Positions 22,180-34,821 of a stretch of 64,000 nucleotides of DNA are shown here, one piece after another (within the stretch, counting starts at the first letter, position 1; every line of letters begins with the position of its first letter). A program made the translations under genes and the position numbers. The notes under the pieces are model-generated. The model saw only the letters and a program-made list of their open reading frames with translations. It did not search any database and had not been told where the DNA came from. Origin of the DNA: Cymbidium sinense (lineage: Eukaryota > Streptophyta > Magnoliopsida > Asparagales > Orchidaceae); the NCBI GenBank assembly GCA_021442155.1, contig CM038223.1, forward strand, positions 30,726,983 to 30,790,982, given 5' to 3'.

Positions 22180-25100
22180 TCTTGACCTTATTTTTGGATG
22201 AGGTTAACATTATTTCTAAAATTAATAATAGGACACCTAATCATAAAATAGAAGCTTCCTAATTAAGCTCTTAGGACACAACACTTAAGTCACCTAGTGC
22301 ATCCTTCTAGGGTTTGGTCTAACCTAATGGGTTTAGGTGGACTCAACCTAAATCTCAAACATAAATAAAAAAGTAAACCAAAAACATTCTACTTAAAATC
22401 TGAATTCATCTGAGTTTATATTAAGGTATTGGGAATTTAACCTAATTATTCTAGTTAAACTCAAAATTAATTGAATCCAAATGAAATCCAAATTAAATCG
22501 AAATAAATTCAAATTAAAATAAAATGAAACCATGAAATCATTACAAGAACATAAATGGAGTCAAATCCAAATGAAGGCCAAATTTGATCAACCCTTTTAA
22601 CATAGGTTTGACTTATAGGCCCCACCAAGTCAAAGGTCAACTAATCAAAATTTAATCCAAATAAAATTATTCCAGCTGAATTAAATGATAAATTAAATAA
22701 ATTTAAACATGAATTAAATAAATATAAATTTCATTAAAGCTTTAATTAAACTCTTTATATCATGTGATCTAAATGGGCTTAAAATGAGCTTTATTGAGTT
22801 TGAATCCAATTCAAATAGATTGTGCAAAATCATTTGGATATGATTATTAAACACAGTTGAACCAATCATTGGGTCTAATTTGAACAATTTGGTCATTTAA
22901 CCCAAATGAACCAACTTAACCATTAAGCCCAATTTGGGTCAAATGGATCAAAATTGAAATAAATTCCAATTCAAATGAAATTAATCACTCCAAATCATCT
23001 CACACATGTGCGTAAACATGATTAGAGTCTAAATATAACTTCATCAAATTGGTCATTTGACTCAATTGAACTCAACTTAACCCATTTAAGTCTAAATGGG
23101 TCAAGTTGAAATCAAATCTAACCAATTTAAAATCCAAAAGATTTAATAAATCTAAAATATCATAAATGAGCAATTGAACACAATTAAGTTTTAAAAAATG
23201 ATAAAATGTCCTAATAGGTTAAGAAATCCAATTTGACCAATTCAAGTCAAATGGGTAAAACTAGCCTAAATGACATCAAACTTCATGTGGTATGATCAAT
23301 TAATTCATAAACCATTCATCGGATAATCAATAATGATTGGTAATTACATTTAAAATCAATTAATCAAAATAAATGCATTTGATTCACTTTGAATTGATTT
23401 AAACCCAAATGCATTATAATTGAGAATGTAAACTTAAAAAATTTTACTAATCACATTTTAAATCACTTAAACTCATTCTATGGTGAGCTGAGGATGATTA
23501 CTAGCTAAGATTAAGCAAACTAAATGAGCATAAGTCAACCCAAGAGGATGAAATATGCCATGGGAGGGAGAAAAGCCAAAATTGAGCCAATGCCCTCTTC
23601 AAGCTCCAAGATCCCTTCCATGTGTTCAATTCTAGTCACTCTAAAGATTATGGAAGGAATGTTTGACCATCTCAGTGCCTTTAGCTCCATCATTTGGATT
23701 CTAATTTCTCATGGCCAACAACCTCCATTGAAATCTAATAAGGGAGGTCTCGGCCAAGCTTAAAAGGAAAAAAGAGATAAAATTGGGGCTTTTGCTCGAC
23801 TCCATCACTTTCTCCAATGATAATCGAGCCTAACTAGACCTTCCCTCTCCTCCAAAATTTCCCCGATCACTCTGGACATCAAACTCCAATGAGTTGTGAT
23901 AGACTTCCACCTCCACGATGATCACGGAGGAGGCAAAGCTCATTTCTTTATCCAAAAGCATCATCTCACTTCCTTGAGTGTTTTTGAAATGCAAACCACC
24001 AATGAGACCCTACATCGGTGAGGTACACCCAAAACTAACCTCCTTTACATTTGACGTTGGTTATTTTTGAAGTGAAATAGGTCCTAGGATTGATCAAGCA
24101 GTATAGATCTATTTTAAATCATGCTTTGATCATTTTGAAATCAAAATCTTGAGATTTCATTTTGTAGATCACTAGTAATTAGCTGCAAAATGTGGATAGT
24201 GGTCTTCACCATCATTGGGAGAGATGAAATCTCCATTGTTCATTCCTTATATTAGGTACGGATGAACACTATTTATACAGATCATCTAATTGAATCCTCT
24301 ATAGGAAATTATGAGATTATCTGAGCCGTCCAATCATCGACGAATGGCCTAGATCAAATTGCATATGTCACTAAAATAATGCAGGATCCCACTTAGCCTA
24401 ATTGGATGTTGTCGTGTGTAAAGCATCCACATCTACGCCACATGGCATCGCAGATTAAAATGGGAAATTAATAATTTTGTTAACTTAAATAAATGTTACA
24501 AAATATAGTAAAATTATAAAAAATAAAATACTCAATAGAAAAATAATCTAAATAAAGGTTATATGGACTCCTCTCACTGAGAAGAATCTATTAAACCCAA
24601 AATCCGCAATTTTTAATATGTAATTTTGGGTTATTTTGAGTTTAAATGAAAAAAAATCAAACTCAAATTAATCTCAAATCATTATTCCAATTGATTTGAT
24701 AGTTTGGGGTAAATAAAATTAGGGTTAAGACACACATTAGGTAAATATTTCATAATTTATTTCAAAGTAAATAAAAAGATATGGAATTTCCAACCTTAAA
24801 CACTAATTTTAATGAAATAATTTAATTTTAAATTTGAAAAATCATGATAACTTATGAAAATAATTCAAATCATCACCATAAACCATAATGAACTTAAACA
24901 CTTCACTAAAACTTTCTGAAATTCTATAAACCATAAAATAACCTAATTAAGTAACTAATTAAATTAATTAATCTAATTAATCAATCCGCACTAAGGAAAA
25001 TCATAATATATCAACCAAAACTCAAAAAATTTTAAATAAACTCTCTATGGATGCACTTTCTAGAGGAATTCCAAAAAAATAAAACTCATAATTATTTTCT

Positions 25101-26455
25101 TTAAATTTAGGCTTAATTTAGGTTTTATTGAAATAATTAAAACCTTAATTAATCCCAAACTATATATTTGATTACAATGAAACTTTATGAAACCAAAATT
25201 GGGAAGGAAACCCACTTACCATAAAAAGTTCAAATAGAATTAACCTTTGGATTCAAAGTTACTGAATTTCCAAGTCTCTAGGTCAATATAAATGAAATAA
25301 TAAATTAAAAAATAAATAAATATTAGAAAAATCATAAAATCAACTTGAAACATTTTCATCAATATCAGAACACTTAAAAAACTTTTCTAACACTATAAAT
25401 TCAAAATATTTAGTTAATTATGAACTTTGGGTTTAATGAAATAATTAAAAATACAAAACTCAATTAAACCTTAAACTTAATAATTTTTTAATTTCTTGGT
25501 AAATAAATTAAAAAAATTGAATGTAAAACTAATTAACCTCTGAACTTCATATTCAAATATGAAATCCATTTAATCCTTTGAATTAATATAAATTAATAAA
25601 CAAAAAAATTCTACATGTAAATGGAAATGAAATGACTAATTAAATTAATCAAATTAATCAAATAATCCTATACCCTAATAACTTGAAATGGCTTAGCTTA
25701 AAATTAGAACCCAAAAGTTTTAGGTTTACTAGATTATGATTTGTAAAACAAAAAACGAAAAATTCTATATTAAATATAGTTATGAAACCTTAACACTTTA
25801 TGTTATATTAAGCTTAATTTGAATAAAAAAATTATAAAATAATGAACTTCTTAATTAACAAAGTCAAGACTTCCCATAGATTGATTGAAACCAATTAAAT
25901 CAACTTATCTAACTTCATATATAAATATGAATGAATGAAATCATCACTTGAAATTAGTTAGGTTAACTCACTCAAATTTACCAACATAACATAATGAAAT
26001 TAACTAAAATTAAATAAACCTAAATAATAAATTAAGAATACATGAATGAATAAATCATGAAATTGAAATATAATAGATCATTAAATCAAATCCAAGTTTG
26101 AATTAAAATATTAACTTAAATAAGTTAGTTCATTCGAGCTAATAAGCATTAATAAACATAAACATAAACATTGATGAAAGAAATAAATAAGATTATTCCA
26201 AAATCAAATGAACCAAATAATTCAAAAATATAAAATTGAATAAAATAAAAATGAATCAAAATAAAAGAACTGCAATAAAGATTAAAATCATCTAAATTAC
26301 AAGAATTTTAAACCTTAAAACATTAAATAAATCAAAACATTTGAAAATGAATCAAACTAAATGAACATTAAATTTGATCATGATATATGGTCAAACCTTC
26401 GACTAAAGATGAAGGAAATTCTTTAAACCTTAACCAAAGGTTTTAACTTTGATTG
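22180..26455 (+). mobile_element. Gypsy LTR, 5' part (3' LTR of element A, truncated)
   Basis: It begins TCTTGACCTTATTTTTGGAT, matching the LTR starts at 31,640, 52,220 (minus) and 61,136. It contains the TTGACC/GGTCAA-rich zone (22,560-23,300), the conserved core 23,500-24,480 and the AT-rich part that aligns with window positions 1-700. The distal LTR is missing beyond about 26,455. A frame at 23,524-23,763 is not conserved in other LTR copies and is not called a gene. Confidence 0.8.
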
Positions 26456-28067
26456 CTAAGGAAAACACCTTTGAGGATGCACTCCACCATCTTTTGTATG
26501 ATGGGTAGGAGTATATTTTTTCATGAGATAGATTGATATATTCTACTAGATTTCCCCTAACATCACATTAGAGTTTATTTAGATCTGGGTTCTACTTATT
26601 ATGGACACAAGCCTCTATAGTTAATTACCTCTCTTACCGTAGTAAGAGAGCACACTCGAATAAAGTTGAAAATAGACATATCCTTTTTATAAGCATTTGG
26701 CATCTTAGAAGTGGGTGTAGCATAGATGACTGTCATGTAGAATTCACGGAGTGAATAAGGAAATTTGGCTTCCATCCATTTGGACTGCCAGAATATAACT
26801 TAAATATTTATATAATGAAAAATACAAGCTAGCAATGCATAATATATAATGAATAATTAATGAAGTTATTATTTAACATAAGGGGATGATGACACGCCTG
26901 ATCAAGATCTCATAGTTTTGTCATCACGGGCTATTGTGGTCCCTAGTCTACTTAGTCAGGGAATTATTCTTAATCAAGGAATCCTTGTCAACAACCATGA
27001 GTTGCATTGTCCAAGGTGTTCTTACAAACTTGGGATTGTATTTATCTAAGGAGATAAATTTAAGTCAACCTTAGCTAATAGAAGGCTTTTTTTGTCTATT
27101 AAATATATTCCATGATTCATAGCTTAAGGAGGAAAGCTATTAAGGAAAATAAGGGTCATTGCCATAACTAAAATATAGTGGAGTTGCATAGATGCCAAGC
27201 CACCAGATCAGAGGGATTCTAGTCGTATCCAACTTTCATGTGGTGCTATCAGGTGGAAAAAACTACTTAAATAGAGAACAAAGATCACAACTTTACTAGC
27301 ATGAGATTATTTGAGTATGAACATAAATATATTTATTTAACATTTTTTGTGAGAAAAAATTTTCTTAGATTGTCATCCTTGACAAATAATGATGGATGAA
27401 TGGATGATTGTTTGCCTTAAGTTATATTGAATGATGAACTTCATTCAATTTATATATATCCTCTCCAAATGAATTTTACAATTAGCATGACCATTATCAG
27501 GGAAAGATTAGATTTTGGTAATATGGACCTAGTCATAAGACCAAATCGGGGAATGAACTCGTGAAGTATCGTCAAACAGTAAAATTAGGCAATTATTATT
27601 ATGTTTGGAGACCATGCAAGTAATTCTTTTTGTGTTATGCTCAGCACATTGGTGCTAAACATATGACGCTTAGGTGCTATGTCATGCCGTATCCCTGCAA
27701 TTATTGGTCATGTTGACCATTTGAATGGCACCTCAGTGTTGGCTATGTAGCACCATAGTGTTAGTCAAAAGTTGGTTTAGGATAAATGACATATATTTAA
27801 ATGATTTAAGGCATGGAATAAACTTTTTTACTAGCACTTCGGCTGTGTGTCAAGGTGTCGTGGTGCTACATCAATGTGACACATCTTTTTAGTTTAAAAA
27901 TTTAATGGCGATAAATGTTCCTTTTGATCATCACAATAATAGACTTGACCAGCTAACCAACACCTCAACGCTGCATGCATGCATCATAGCGCTAGGCCAC
28001 TATTCCAGAACCTGAGAGGTTAGTGCCTTATCACTGTTATTGTAGCACAACAATGCTAGGCCTTGCT

Positions 28068-28075
28068 TATAAATA
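28068..28075 (+). promoter_or_regulatory. TATA box ahead of third ORF, fragment copy
   Basis: TATAAATA lies about 118 bases before the ATG at 28,186, in the same relative position as the boxes at 16,331 and 18,205. Confidence 0.5.
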
Positions 28076-28185
28076 GACTCTCTAGGCTTTGAAAATTTTC
28101 ATTCTACATTTCGTAGGGCTTTCATTTAGAGTTTTTCCATTTCCAATAATTTTCTCAACTTTTCTCCCCTACTAAAAAGGTAAGC

Positions 28186-28940
28186 ATGCTACTTAAGATG
28201 GTCGTTGGAAAGAGGAGAGCCACTTTCTCAAGAGAAGCTAATAGATTTGTAAGCTCTATAGTTGAAGAATGCTATCAACATGCTCTCACCCATAAGAATT
28301 TCATCCATGAGATGAGCTTTTATAACCTAGGTGGGAAAGTAGAGAGTGTGATTATCGATCATAGTTGGGTAAGGCTGGCCTATTAGAGTAGCTCCTGTGT
28401 AGTCCCTGTGATGAGGGAGTTCTTCGCTAATGCAAAGGAGCACTAGGACAATCAAGCATAATCCTAGCAAAACTAGTAAGCTTTAGTAGTGCCATCATTA
28501 ATGCATATTATGAGTTCCCAAATATGGAAAATGACCAGTATCTTTCCTATTTAAAGGATCATCTATATTTTCATGAGGTTCTTGGTTTTCTTGTCATCTA
28601 TAATGCCAACATCCAGTGAAATTGGCGGGAGGAAAGGATCATCAACTATCCCACCTCCAGTCTCACTACTAGGTCTAAGGCTTAACTCTATTTCATTTCC
28701 ACCAAACTAATGCCCATTAGTAATATCAGTGAGGTGACCAAAGATAGAGCCATTTTAAATTTTGCAATTCAAAAGGGATTTATAAAAGATATAGAAAGCA
28801 TAATTTACATTTCCATTTGTATTATGCTTAGTGGTAGTATTACAATAGGTTATGGTCATCCCTCCCACTTTTATTGTTTATATCATAGTGAGTGTGTTAG
28901 GAGAGCCTAATGAAAAAGTTCTCATTTAAAAGGCTCCTCT
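28186..28940 (+). pseudogene. Third ORF (plant transposon protein-like), third copy
   Basis: The best-preserved N-terminus of the family in the window: VVGKRRATFSREANRFVSSI, VEECYQHALTHKNFI, then after a stop SSSCVVPVMREFFANAKEH (28,387-28,443). It continues NDQYLSYLKDHLYFHEVLGF, WREERIINYPTSSLTTRSKA, LMPISNISEVTKDRAILNFA and IQKGFIKDIESIIYISI. VVPV.REF.ANA and the PTSHISEVTKDRAILLYAI-like block are the hallmarks used for the 'putative plant transposon protein' assignment. The helical tail present in element A copies is cut off by the junction with element B. Cellular role unknown; stops and frameshifts are present. Confidence 0.7.
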
Positions 28941-28942
28941 AA

Positions 28943-29250
28943 TGGTGACTTAATCCAATCCTCAATATTTTGGTTAATAGAAGAGGGGTTTTCAGGACTT
29001 ATTCCTAATTTAAATAACCAATTCGATAGGAAAGGGGTCTTTATGACTTTGTCCTAACCTATGAATAATAGGAATGGTGTCATGAAAGGCTTGGTCCAAC
29101 CTATAAAAGACATGAGGAGTGTGCCATGGATGGCTTGGTCCCATCTCATGGTAAGTATAGGAAAGGTGCCTTGATGATGCTTACTCCTATCCTAGAGAGA
29201 TTGCACTTAAGAAGACTTATATAAATTTATAATATTTTAACAAGCATTAC
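28943..29250 (-). repeat. Degenerate short repeats before the lost 3' LTR (element B)
   Basis: On the minus strand, units such as 'accaagcctttcatgacaccattccta' recur every 55-65 bases. They are related to the array at 20,780-21,720. The array breaks at the junction with the A-like fragment. Confidence 0.65.
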
Positions 29251-29339
29251 ATATAAAGAAATAACATCCAGTGTGAAACCAGTAAAGAGAAACCAAATTT
29301 TATTGATCAGTATTCTTCTAAAATTGAGTACAAGTTACA

Positions 29340-30440
29340 TTTAATATTTCTTTATATAACGTCCATTGATCGAGGCATTAGACAGTCACTATTACAAGTA
29401 ATCAACTGATAAGAACCTCCTTCATAGACTTTTTCCACTACAAATGGTCCTTTCAAAGTTGGCTCAAATTTATTGTGGATTCTACGATGAGCTAACATTG
29501 GCTGTTTAAGAACCAAGACCAAGTATCCTACTTTGAAAGTTCTAGGATGGACCAACTTATCATGTGCTTGAACCATATGTGCTTGGTATAGTTCAAGGTC
29601 TTGTTGTGCTTTGAAAAGTATTCCTTCAAAGCTTTCAAGTTCATCCAATAAGATTTTGTAATTTTGATATGTTGTAACACTGTTATTAACTGCTATTCTT
29701 AATGAGAATAGTTGTACTTCTAATGGAAGAATAGTTTCAGTTCCATAAACTAAAGCATACGATGTAAATTCAGTTGGTGTCATATATGTGGTCCAGTAGG
29801 CCCATAAAGCTTCAACTAATTTTTCAAGCCATTGGCAATTTATTTTCATCAAGTACTTTTTTCAAAATTTAATAAGAGTTTTGTTAAATACTTCGGCCAA
29901 TCCATTTTCCCTAGGGTAATAGATGGTTGAATATCTCTAATCAACTTTGTATCTAGCCACAAAATGATTTAATTTTGTGGACTTGAATGATGGGCTATTA
30001 TCAGATATAATTCAGAGAGGAACACCAAATTGATATATGACATTTTCCTAAATAATTTTAACATATGATATATTTTTACTTCTTTCAATGACACTGCTTC
30101 AGCCCATTTAGAAAAATAATCAGTCACGGCTAATATAAAATGATGTTGTTTCAACGAATGAGACTCAATGGGCTCTATGATGTTGGTACCCCAACTCTTA
30201 AAGGGCCAAGAGGCAATCATAGGGTGTAGTATATTAAGAGGCTGATGTAAAACTACACCATGTATATGGAATTAATTAAAATGATGTGCAATTTCCATGC
30301 AATCATTTAACATCAATAGCCAATAATATCCAAGTCTTTTGATTTTTAATTTCACTTTGGGTCCATATTGGTGAGCACCACACAATCTAGAATGTATCTC
30401 TATCATGATCTTATCTTATGGGCTTCTTTCTTGTCTAAAT
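29340..30440 (-). pseudogene. Integrase remnant (element B)
   Basis: On the minus strand the zinc-binding region is at about 30,440-30,290 (EIHSRLCGAHQYG, then NDCMEIAH, with the last cysteines lost). The core is at 30,220-29,870: WPFKSWGTNIIEPIESHSLK, LAVTDYFSKWAEAVS, ISDNSPSFKSTKLNHFVARY, YYPRENGLAEVFNK. The first catalytic Asp of the D,D-35-E triad reads Asn (codon at 30,182-30,184); the second Asp and the Glu are present. The C-terminus (29,852-29,352) stays open for 166 codons and carries LWAYWTTYMTP, LPLEVQLFSLRIAVNNS, RTFKVGYLVLVLKQPMLAHR and GPFVVEKVYEGGSYQLI. Confidence 0.85.
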
Positions 30441-30699
30441 TGTGTAGTCACATTTGATCGAATGACCTATGATATAATGCGTTATTAATTAATGCATAGA
30501 TAAGACACACTTCTTTGTTTGATTTGCCAATGACTTATCTTTAGGAAGCCTCCCCTTACTTAGTTAATCAATGAATGGTTGCCTCTAATCACACTCTTCT
30601 TGACCTTCAGTAAGAGTGGCTATCCTTTATATTTCTTCTTTTCTATTCATATAATCTAAATTTATAGGAGATAAAACCTGTTGATTTTGAACTTTTATA

Positions 30700-31130
30700 G
30701 AAATAGATTTTTTTTCAAGGTATATGATTTCTTTAGCAAGATTAGCCAAAGCATTTTCATAGAATTATCTTTATGAGATATCTTACATAGAGTTACATAT
30801 AAATTTTCTTAAGTAGTTTCATTGTGTATTGATAATAACTAAAGATATTAGGGTGTAAAATCTTATAGACACCCCTCACTTGATTTATAACTAGTTGAGA
30901 GTACCCAAAGATTTTTATATTCTTAATATCCATAAGGATTGCTAGCTCTAGCTAGTTATGAGAACCTCCTATTCAACTTCATTATTTGTACAAGGCTCAG
31001 CCAGATGATAGGAGTATTGCATTATTCCTTTATCTGAGTTATGAAAATTAATCCAATCCTTGCTTTTCATGGGATAGATGAATTTAATTCTTTATTTTTC
31101 TTTAATGATGCAGCACCATCAAAATATAAT
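30700..31130 (-). pseudogene. Archaeal-type second RNase H remnant (element B)
   Basis: Minus-strand blocks YSYHLAEPCTNNEVE, ILMDIKNIKIFGYSQLVINQ and ENALANLAKEIIYLEK match the aRNase H of element A block for block. The GDS motif reads G-Y-S. Stops and a frameshift are present. Confidence 0.7.
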
Positions 31131-31189
31131 TTCCAAGTGGCACTAGGTTCACCTTCTAATGTCATAATCTACTCATTTGGAAGATCATC

Positions 31190-31639
31190 ATTTAAAGGGG
31201 AACCCTCGAGTAGAGGATGTGCTACTAAGAAGTCAGCTACGACTTGACCTTTTATAGCACGAAGGGGGATAAAGGTAATCTCAAATTATAATAAAATTAT
31301 TGACTAACATGCTAGATGTCAAAATAGCATTAGTCTGGTCATAAGATATTGTAATTGATTTACTCTTGAAATTAAATTTACTTTATGGTAAGGCATGTAG
31401 TGTCTTAGTTTCTAAGCAGTGAAAACTAAAGCCGAATAATGCTTTCAAAGAATAATTTGTTTCCACTAGAATGAGTTTTTGACTTAGATAATAAAGAGCA
31501 TTTTCTTTCCCTTCTTCATTAACATAGGTTAGTAAAGCTCCAAGTGATTCATTGAAAGAGGAAGTGCATAAAATTAATGGCCTTCCTAGAATAGGAGTAG
31601 CCAAAATAAGAGGGTTCATCAAGTATTATTTTAAGCATC
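31190..31639 (-). pseudogene. RNase H remnant (element B, 3' half of split RT-RNase H)
   Basis: Minus strand: MNPLILATPILGRPLILCTS, FNESLGALLTYVNEEGKENA and LYYLSQKLILVETNYSLKAL are open from 31,622 to 31,383. It matches element A at 13,250-13,500. It breaks exactly at the solo LTR boundary (31,639/31,640). The tail to 31,190 reads FIPLRAIKGQVVADFLVAHP-like connector in a decayed frame. Confidence 0.75.
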
Positions 31640-32689
31640 TATTGACCTCATTTTTAGGATGAGCTCTCAACCCCTCCATCTTATATATAGGACTTCTCTT
31701 AGACTTTAAGAGTTCCTTAGCCTTAAGACACATCTAGTGATTAGGTGGACACTCAACCTAACCCTAGAGACTTAGAAGAGTTAGCCATAGGAATAGGTCA
31801 TGCCTTAGGGGTGTTAGGAAAATTTTCCTAACCTATAGCTTGAACCAAATTCCTCACTTCCTCCCTTCAAGTCAAACTCAAATCAATTGAAACTTGATTG
31901 ATTTTCTCAAATCTTAAATCAATTTCAACTTGATTAATTTTCTTCAAACTCAAACCATTTTGAATAATTGAAACTTATGATTGAAACTCAAGATTGGATT
32001 CCAAACTCCAAAATCTTTCCGAAGTCCTTTAATTCCCTCCCATGGACTTAGCTCAAATCAAATCTAAATCAATTCAAATTCAAGAAATTTTCTCACAACC
32101 CATTTATATTCACATTTATATTCACATATATAAATGAAATATAAATTCAAATTAATTAAACTAAATCCAAAAGTTCAAATCCAAATCAAAAATATTTCCT
32201 AAGTCCTTTGATTCCTTCTTATGGACTTAGCCTAAATAAAATCTAAATCAATTCAAATTCAAGAAATTTTCTCATAACCCATTCATATTCTCATTTATAT
32301 TCACAATTGTAAATGAAATATAAATTCAAATATCCAAAAATAAATTCAAAACTCAAATCCAAATTCAATCAAAATCCAACCTAAGCCTTCTTGTCAAAAA
32401 TCTTGAACTTAGCCAAATGAATTTCAAATCAAGCCAAACCCTTGATTTTTCTTCATGATTCAATCAATCCTACAATCATGAATCCAAATATAAAAATAAA
32501 CCCCAACCATCAAACCAAAACTAAATTCAAAAATCAAACCCAAGTTAAACTCATATTCACCTTTTTGAACTTGAAATTGTCAAATGAATCAAAACCCATT
32601 TGACTCCAAATCACTTGCAAATGGATTTATATTTCAATCATAAGTCCATATGTGAGTTTAATCAAACTCAAATCAAGCTTTGAACAGGC

Positions 32690-33765
32690 CATTTGACCTA
32701 CCTAAGCTTAGTTGACCCAAAGTGACCTAAAGTATCCCTTATGAGCCAAATTCTAATCCTAACCAAATTAGATTGAACTAAGCCCATCTAAGCCTCACAA
32801 TGTGAGCAACAATCATCATGAGATGATCAATCACTCAAATTGAGTCAAACAAAGTCAAACCTAAGAGTTGACCAAGTCAACACTTAGCCAAAATGAAACC
32901 TAAACTAGCCAAAATCCACCATAGGCCAAATTGATTGAAACCATTGATCAAAACTCATTCATGATCAATGTTTGAACTTGACCAAGTCATCATTTGAGCC
33001 TAACCTAGCCAATTGGCCACTTGACCCAAGTTGACCCAATTTGACCTAAAAAGTCAAAATGTGTCAAAACTTGATCTAAGGCAAATTGATTGAACTAATG
33101 GGTCAAGTTCATTCCAAATCACTTGTTGAACTTGACCAAAGCCTCAATTGGCTAACTACACCCAACCTAACACAATTGAGCCAAATCCAAATATAAACTA
33201 AATTGATTGTAAACAAAGATACCAATCCATTTTAAATGATCAACCAAACATAAACCAACCCATGACCTAACCCAAATAGGTTTAATAGGTCAAATCGGTC
33301 AACTTGACCCATTTGACCTAAATGAAATCAAATGAAGCAAAACCAAATATAAACAAATTGAATCAAACCAAAAGCACAAAAATATTTCAAATGGTCATAT
33401 GAACTTGACCCAACCTTTGGTTTGACCCAATTTGAACAATTGGTCAACTTGACCTAAGTTGACCCATTTTGACCAAAATGGGTCAACATGAGCCAAATCA
33501 TATCAAACCAAATCCAAATTCAATGAAACTTGGCCGACCCATTTTTCAATCATATGAAACATTCTCAAACTGAAACATATGCCAAATGACCATTTTACCC
33601 CTAGGCCATAGGGTAACCTAAAATCAAAAGCACTTGGAATTTGGTCAATTTCTTTATATTGACACTTGACATCCTCTTAGTGGACCAAATGGTCACTAAT
33701 GGACATGGTGCACATGACCCAATGGGTTTGGGTCAGCCCAACCCAACCTAAGGCTAAAATTGACC
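32690..33765 (+). repeat. TTGACC/GGTCAA-rich zone of the LTR
   Basis: I count 16 TTGACC hexamers plus several GGTCAA in about 1.07 kb, in phrases like 'acttgacccaagttgaccc'. The same zone occurs at 22,560-23,300, 51,200-51,900 (minus) and 61,500-61,930. TTGAC(C/T) is the W-box bound by WRKY factors; function here is inference. Confidence 0.7.
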
Positions 33766-34797
33766 ACCCCCTAAAGATATGAGCACATGGGATCCCTCCT
33801 CCACTCAATTAGAGCACATGGGAGCTTCGCTACTCCACTCCACACTCAAAACTGAATGTCATGCCACTCCTAACAGCCTAACAAATCCATTGAATAGGGT
33901 TAATTGGATCAAAATAGCATGTAAGCTTACAACCATTTGATTCACCTAGGGGGAGATATAATGCCCCTAATTTCACTTGAATTACATTCTCTCCTATTCG
34001 ATTAAAGCATAGGAACTCATAGGAAGTGATTACAAGCTCCCCCAAGGTTTCCTAAGCATTTTGCATTTCCCTATTTTTAGATTTCTTCAAATAGAAAATA
34101 AGGGAGTTTAAGTGAAATTCAATCTCACACAACTCTCCACTAGACCTCAATTCCTCTTTCTAGCTTCTTGAGAGGATCAAATCAAACTTGCCTAAAGCTT
34201 AATCCAAGTCCTCAAGCTACGAGAAGAGTGCTCTTGATCAAGTCAAAGCCTAATTGAAGAAGAGCTTGGTCCATAGGAAGATCTACTCAACCAAATCACC
34301 TCAAATCTTCAGCAGGGCTTCTTCTCCACTAAACAAAGCTACCTCAATAGATTCGAGCGCCGGTGATAGCCTCCGATGAGGTATGCCCTTAACTGATCTT
34401 AAACTACCCATGGTGAGGTCCTTTGTGAAAGAAATTCTCACCTCATGAGAATTTGACCGTTCGATGTAATCTCCCTTGCATGATGATTGTGTGGCTTCAA
34501 TTTGAGCTCAATCCGAGCATAATCGAGCTTAGATCTTGCCCTAAAGGGTGGATAGATGTCCTCTCCTGCAGGGAAACTCAGTGATGGATCATGGGCTCGT
34601 CCATCCACATATTTTGGATGGACGGCCATTATCAAGATGCGTAGGATCCTATGATTTCCACCTGAAGAACTACGGGCTTGATCTCAATCGTCTAATCTTA
34701 GATTGGACGGATAGAGAGAAAGTGCACAGCACCGCCACTGATGTGGTTCTATGATGTGATAACTTAACTGGCCTCTCCCATCACGCCATGTGGAAAG

Positions 34798-34821
34798 CAC
34801 GTGCCGTGTCACCTCCACGTG
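34798..34821 (+). promoter_or_regulatory. Pair of G-box motifs in LTR core
   Basis: CACGTG occurs at 34,798-34,803 and 34,816-34,821 (CCACGTGGC). One is retained at 50,149-50,154 in the B/C LTR. At 24,440-24,460 the equivalents read 'cacatg', as CG decay would produce. Confidence 0.45.

Larger units (their letters stand above)
1..26455 (+). mobile_element. Element A: degenerate Tat-lineage Ty3/gypsy retrotransposon
   Basis: Order on the plus strand: partial 5' LTR (interrupted by a copia solo LTR), leader ORF, gag, protease, reverse transcriptase, RNase H, archaeal-type RNase H, integrase, duplicated third ORF, repeat-rich tail, polypurine-like tract and truncated 3' LTR. The domain order and second RNase H place it in the Tat lineage (family knowledge). 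By eye, the left 290 bases match the 3' LTR around 25,400-25,690 with roughly 12 percent differences, so both LTRs belong to one old insertion or to close relatives. All frames carry many stops and frameshifts. The left LTR start lies outside the window, and the 3' LTR breaks at about 26,455, where it joins the 3' region of another element. Confidence 0.8.
26456..28942 (+). mobile_element. Fragment of A-like element: post-pol region
   Basis: It starts at the sequence that follows integrase in element A (15,369 onward: 'gaaacaccttcaaggatg' against 'gaaaacacctttgaggatg') and runs in parallel to the end of the third ORF. It is single-copy here, without the 1.82-kb duplication. The left end abuts a truncated LTR. 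The right end meets element B tail-to-tail near 28,942. Positions 26,500-28,060 have no gene and contain 'gtgct/agcac'-rich sequence near 27,640-28,060. Confidence 0.75.

Noticed and set aside
23524..23763. 79-codon open frame as a possible host or TE gene
   Set aside because: Falls inside the 3' LTR of element A, with no conserved protein in the other LTR copies.
34548..34754. 68-codon open frame in the solo LTR core
   Set aside because: Not open or conserved in the equivalent core at 23,500-24,480 or 50,130-50,900; lies within a defined LTR.
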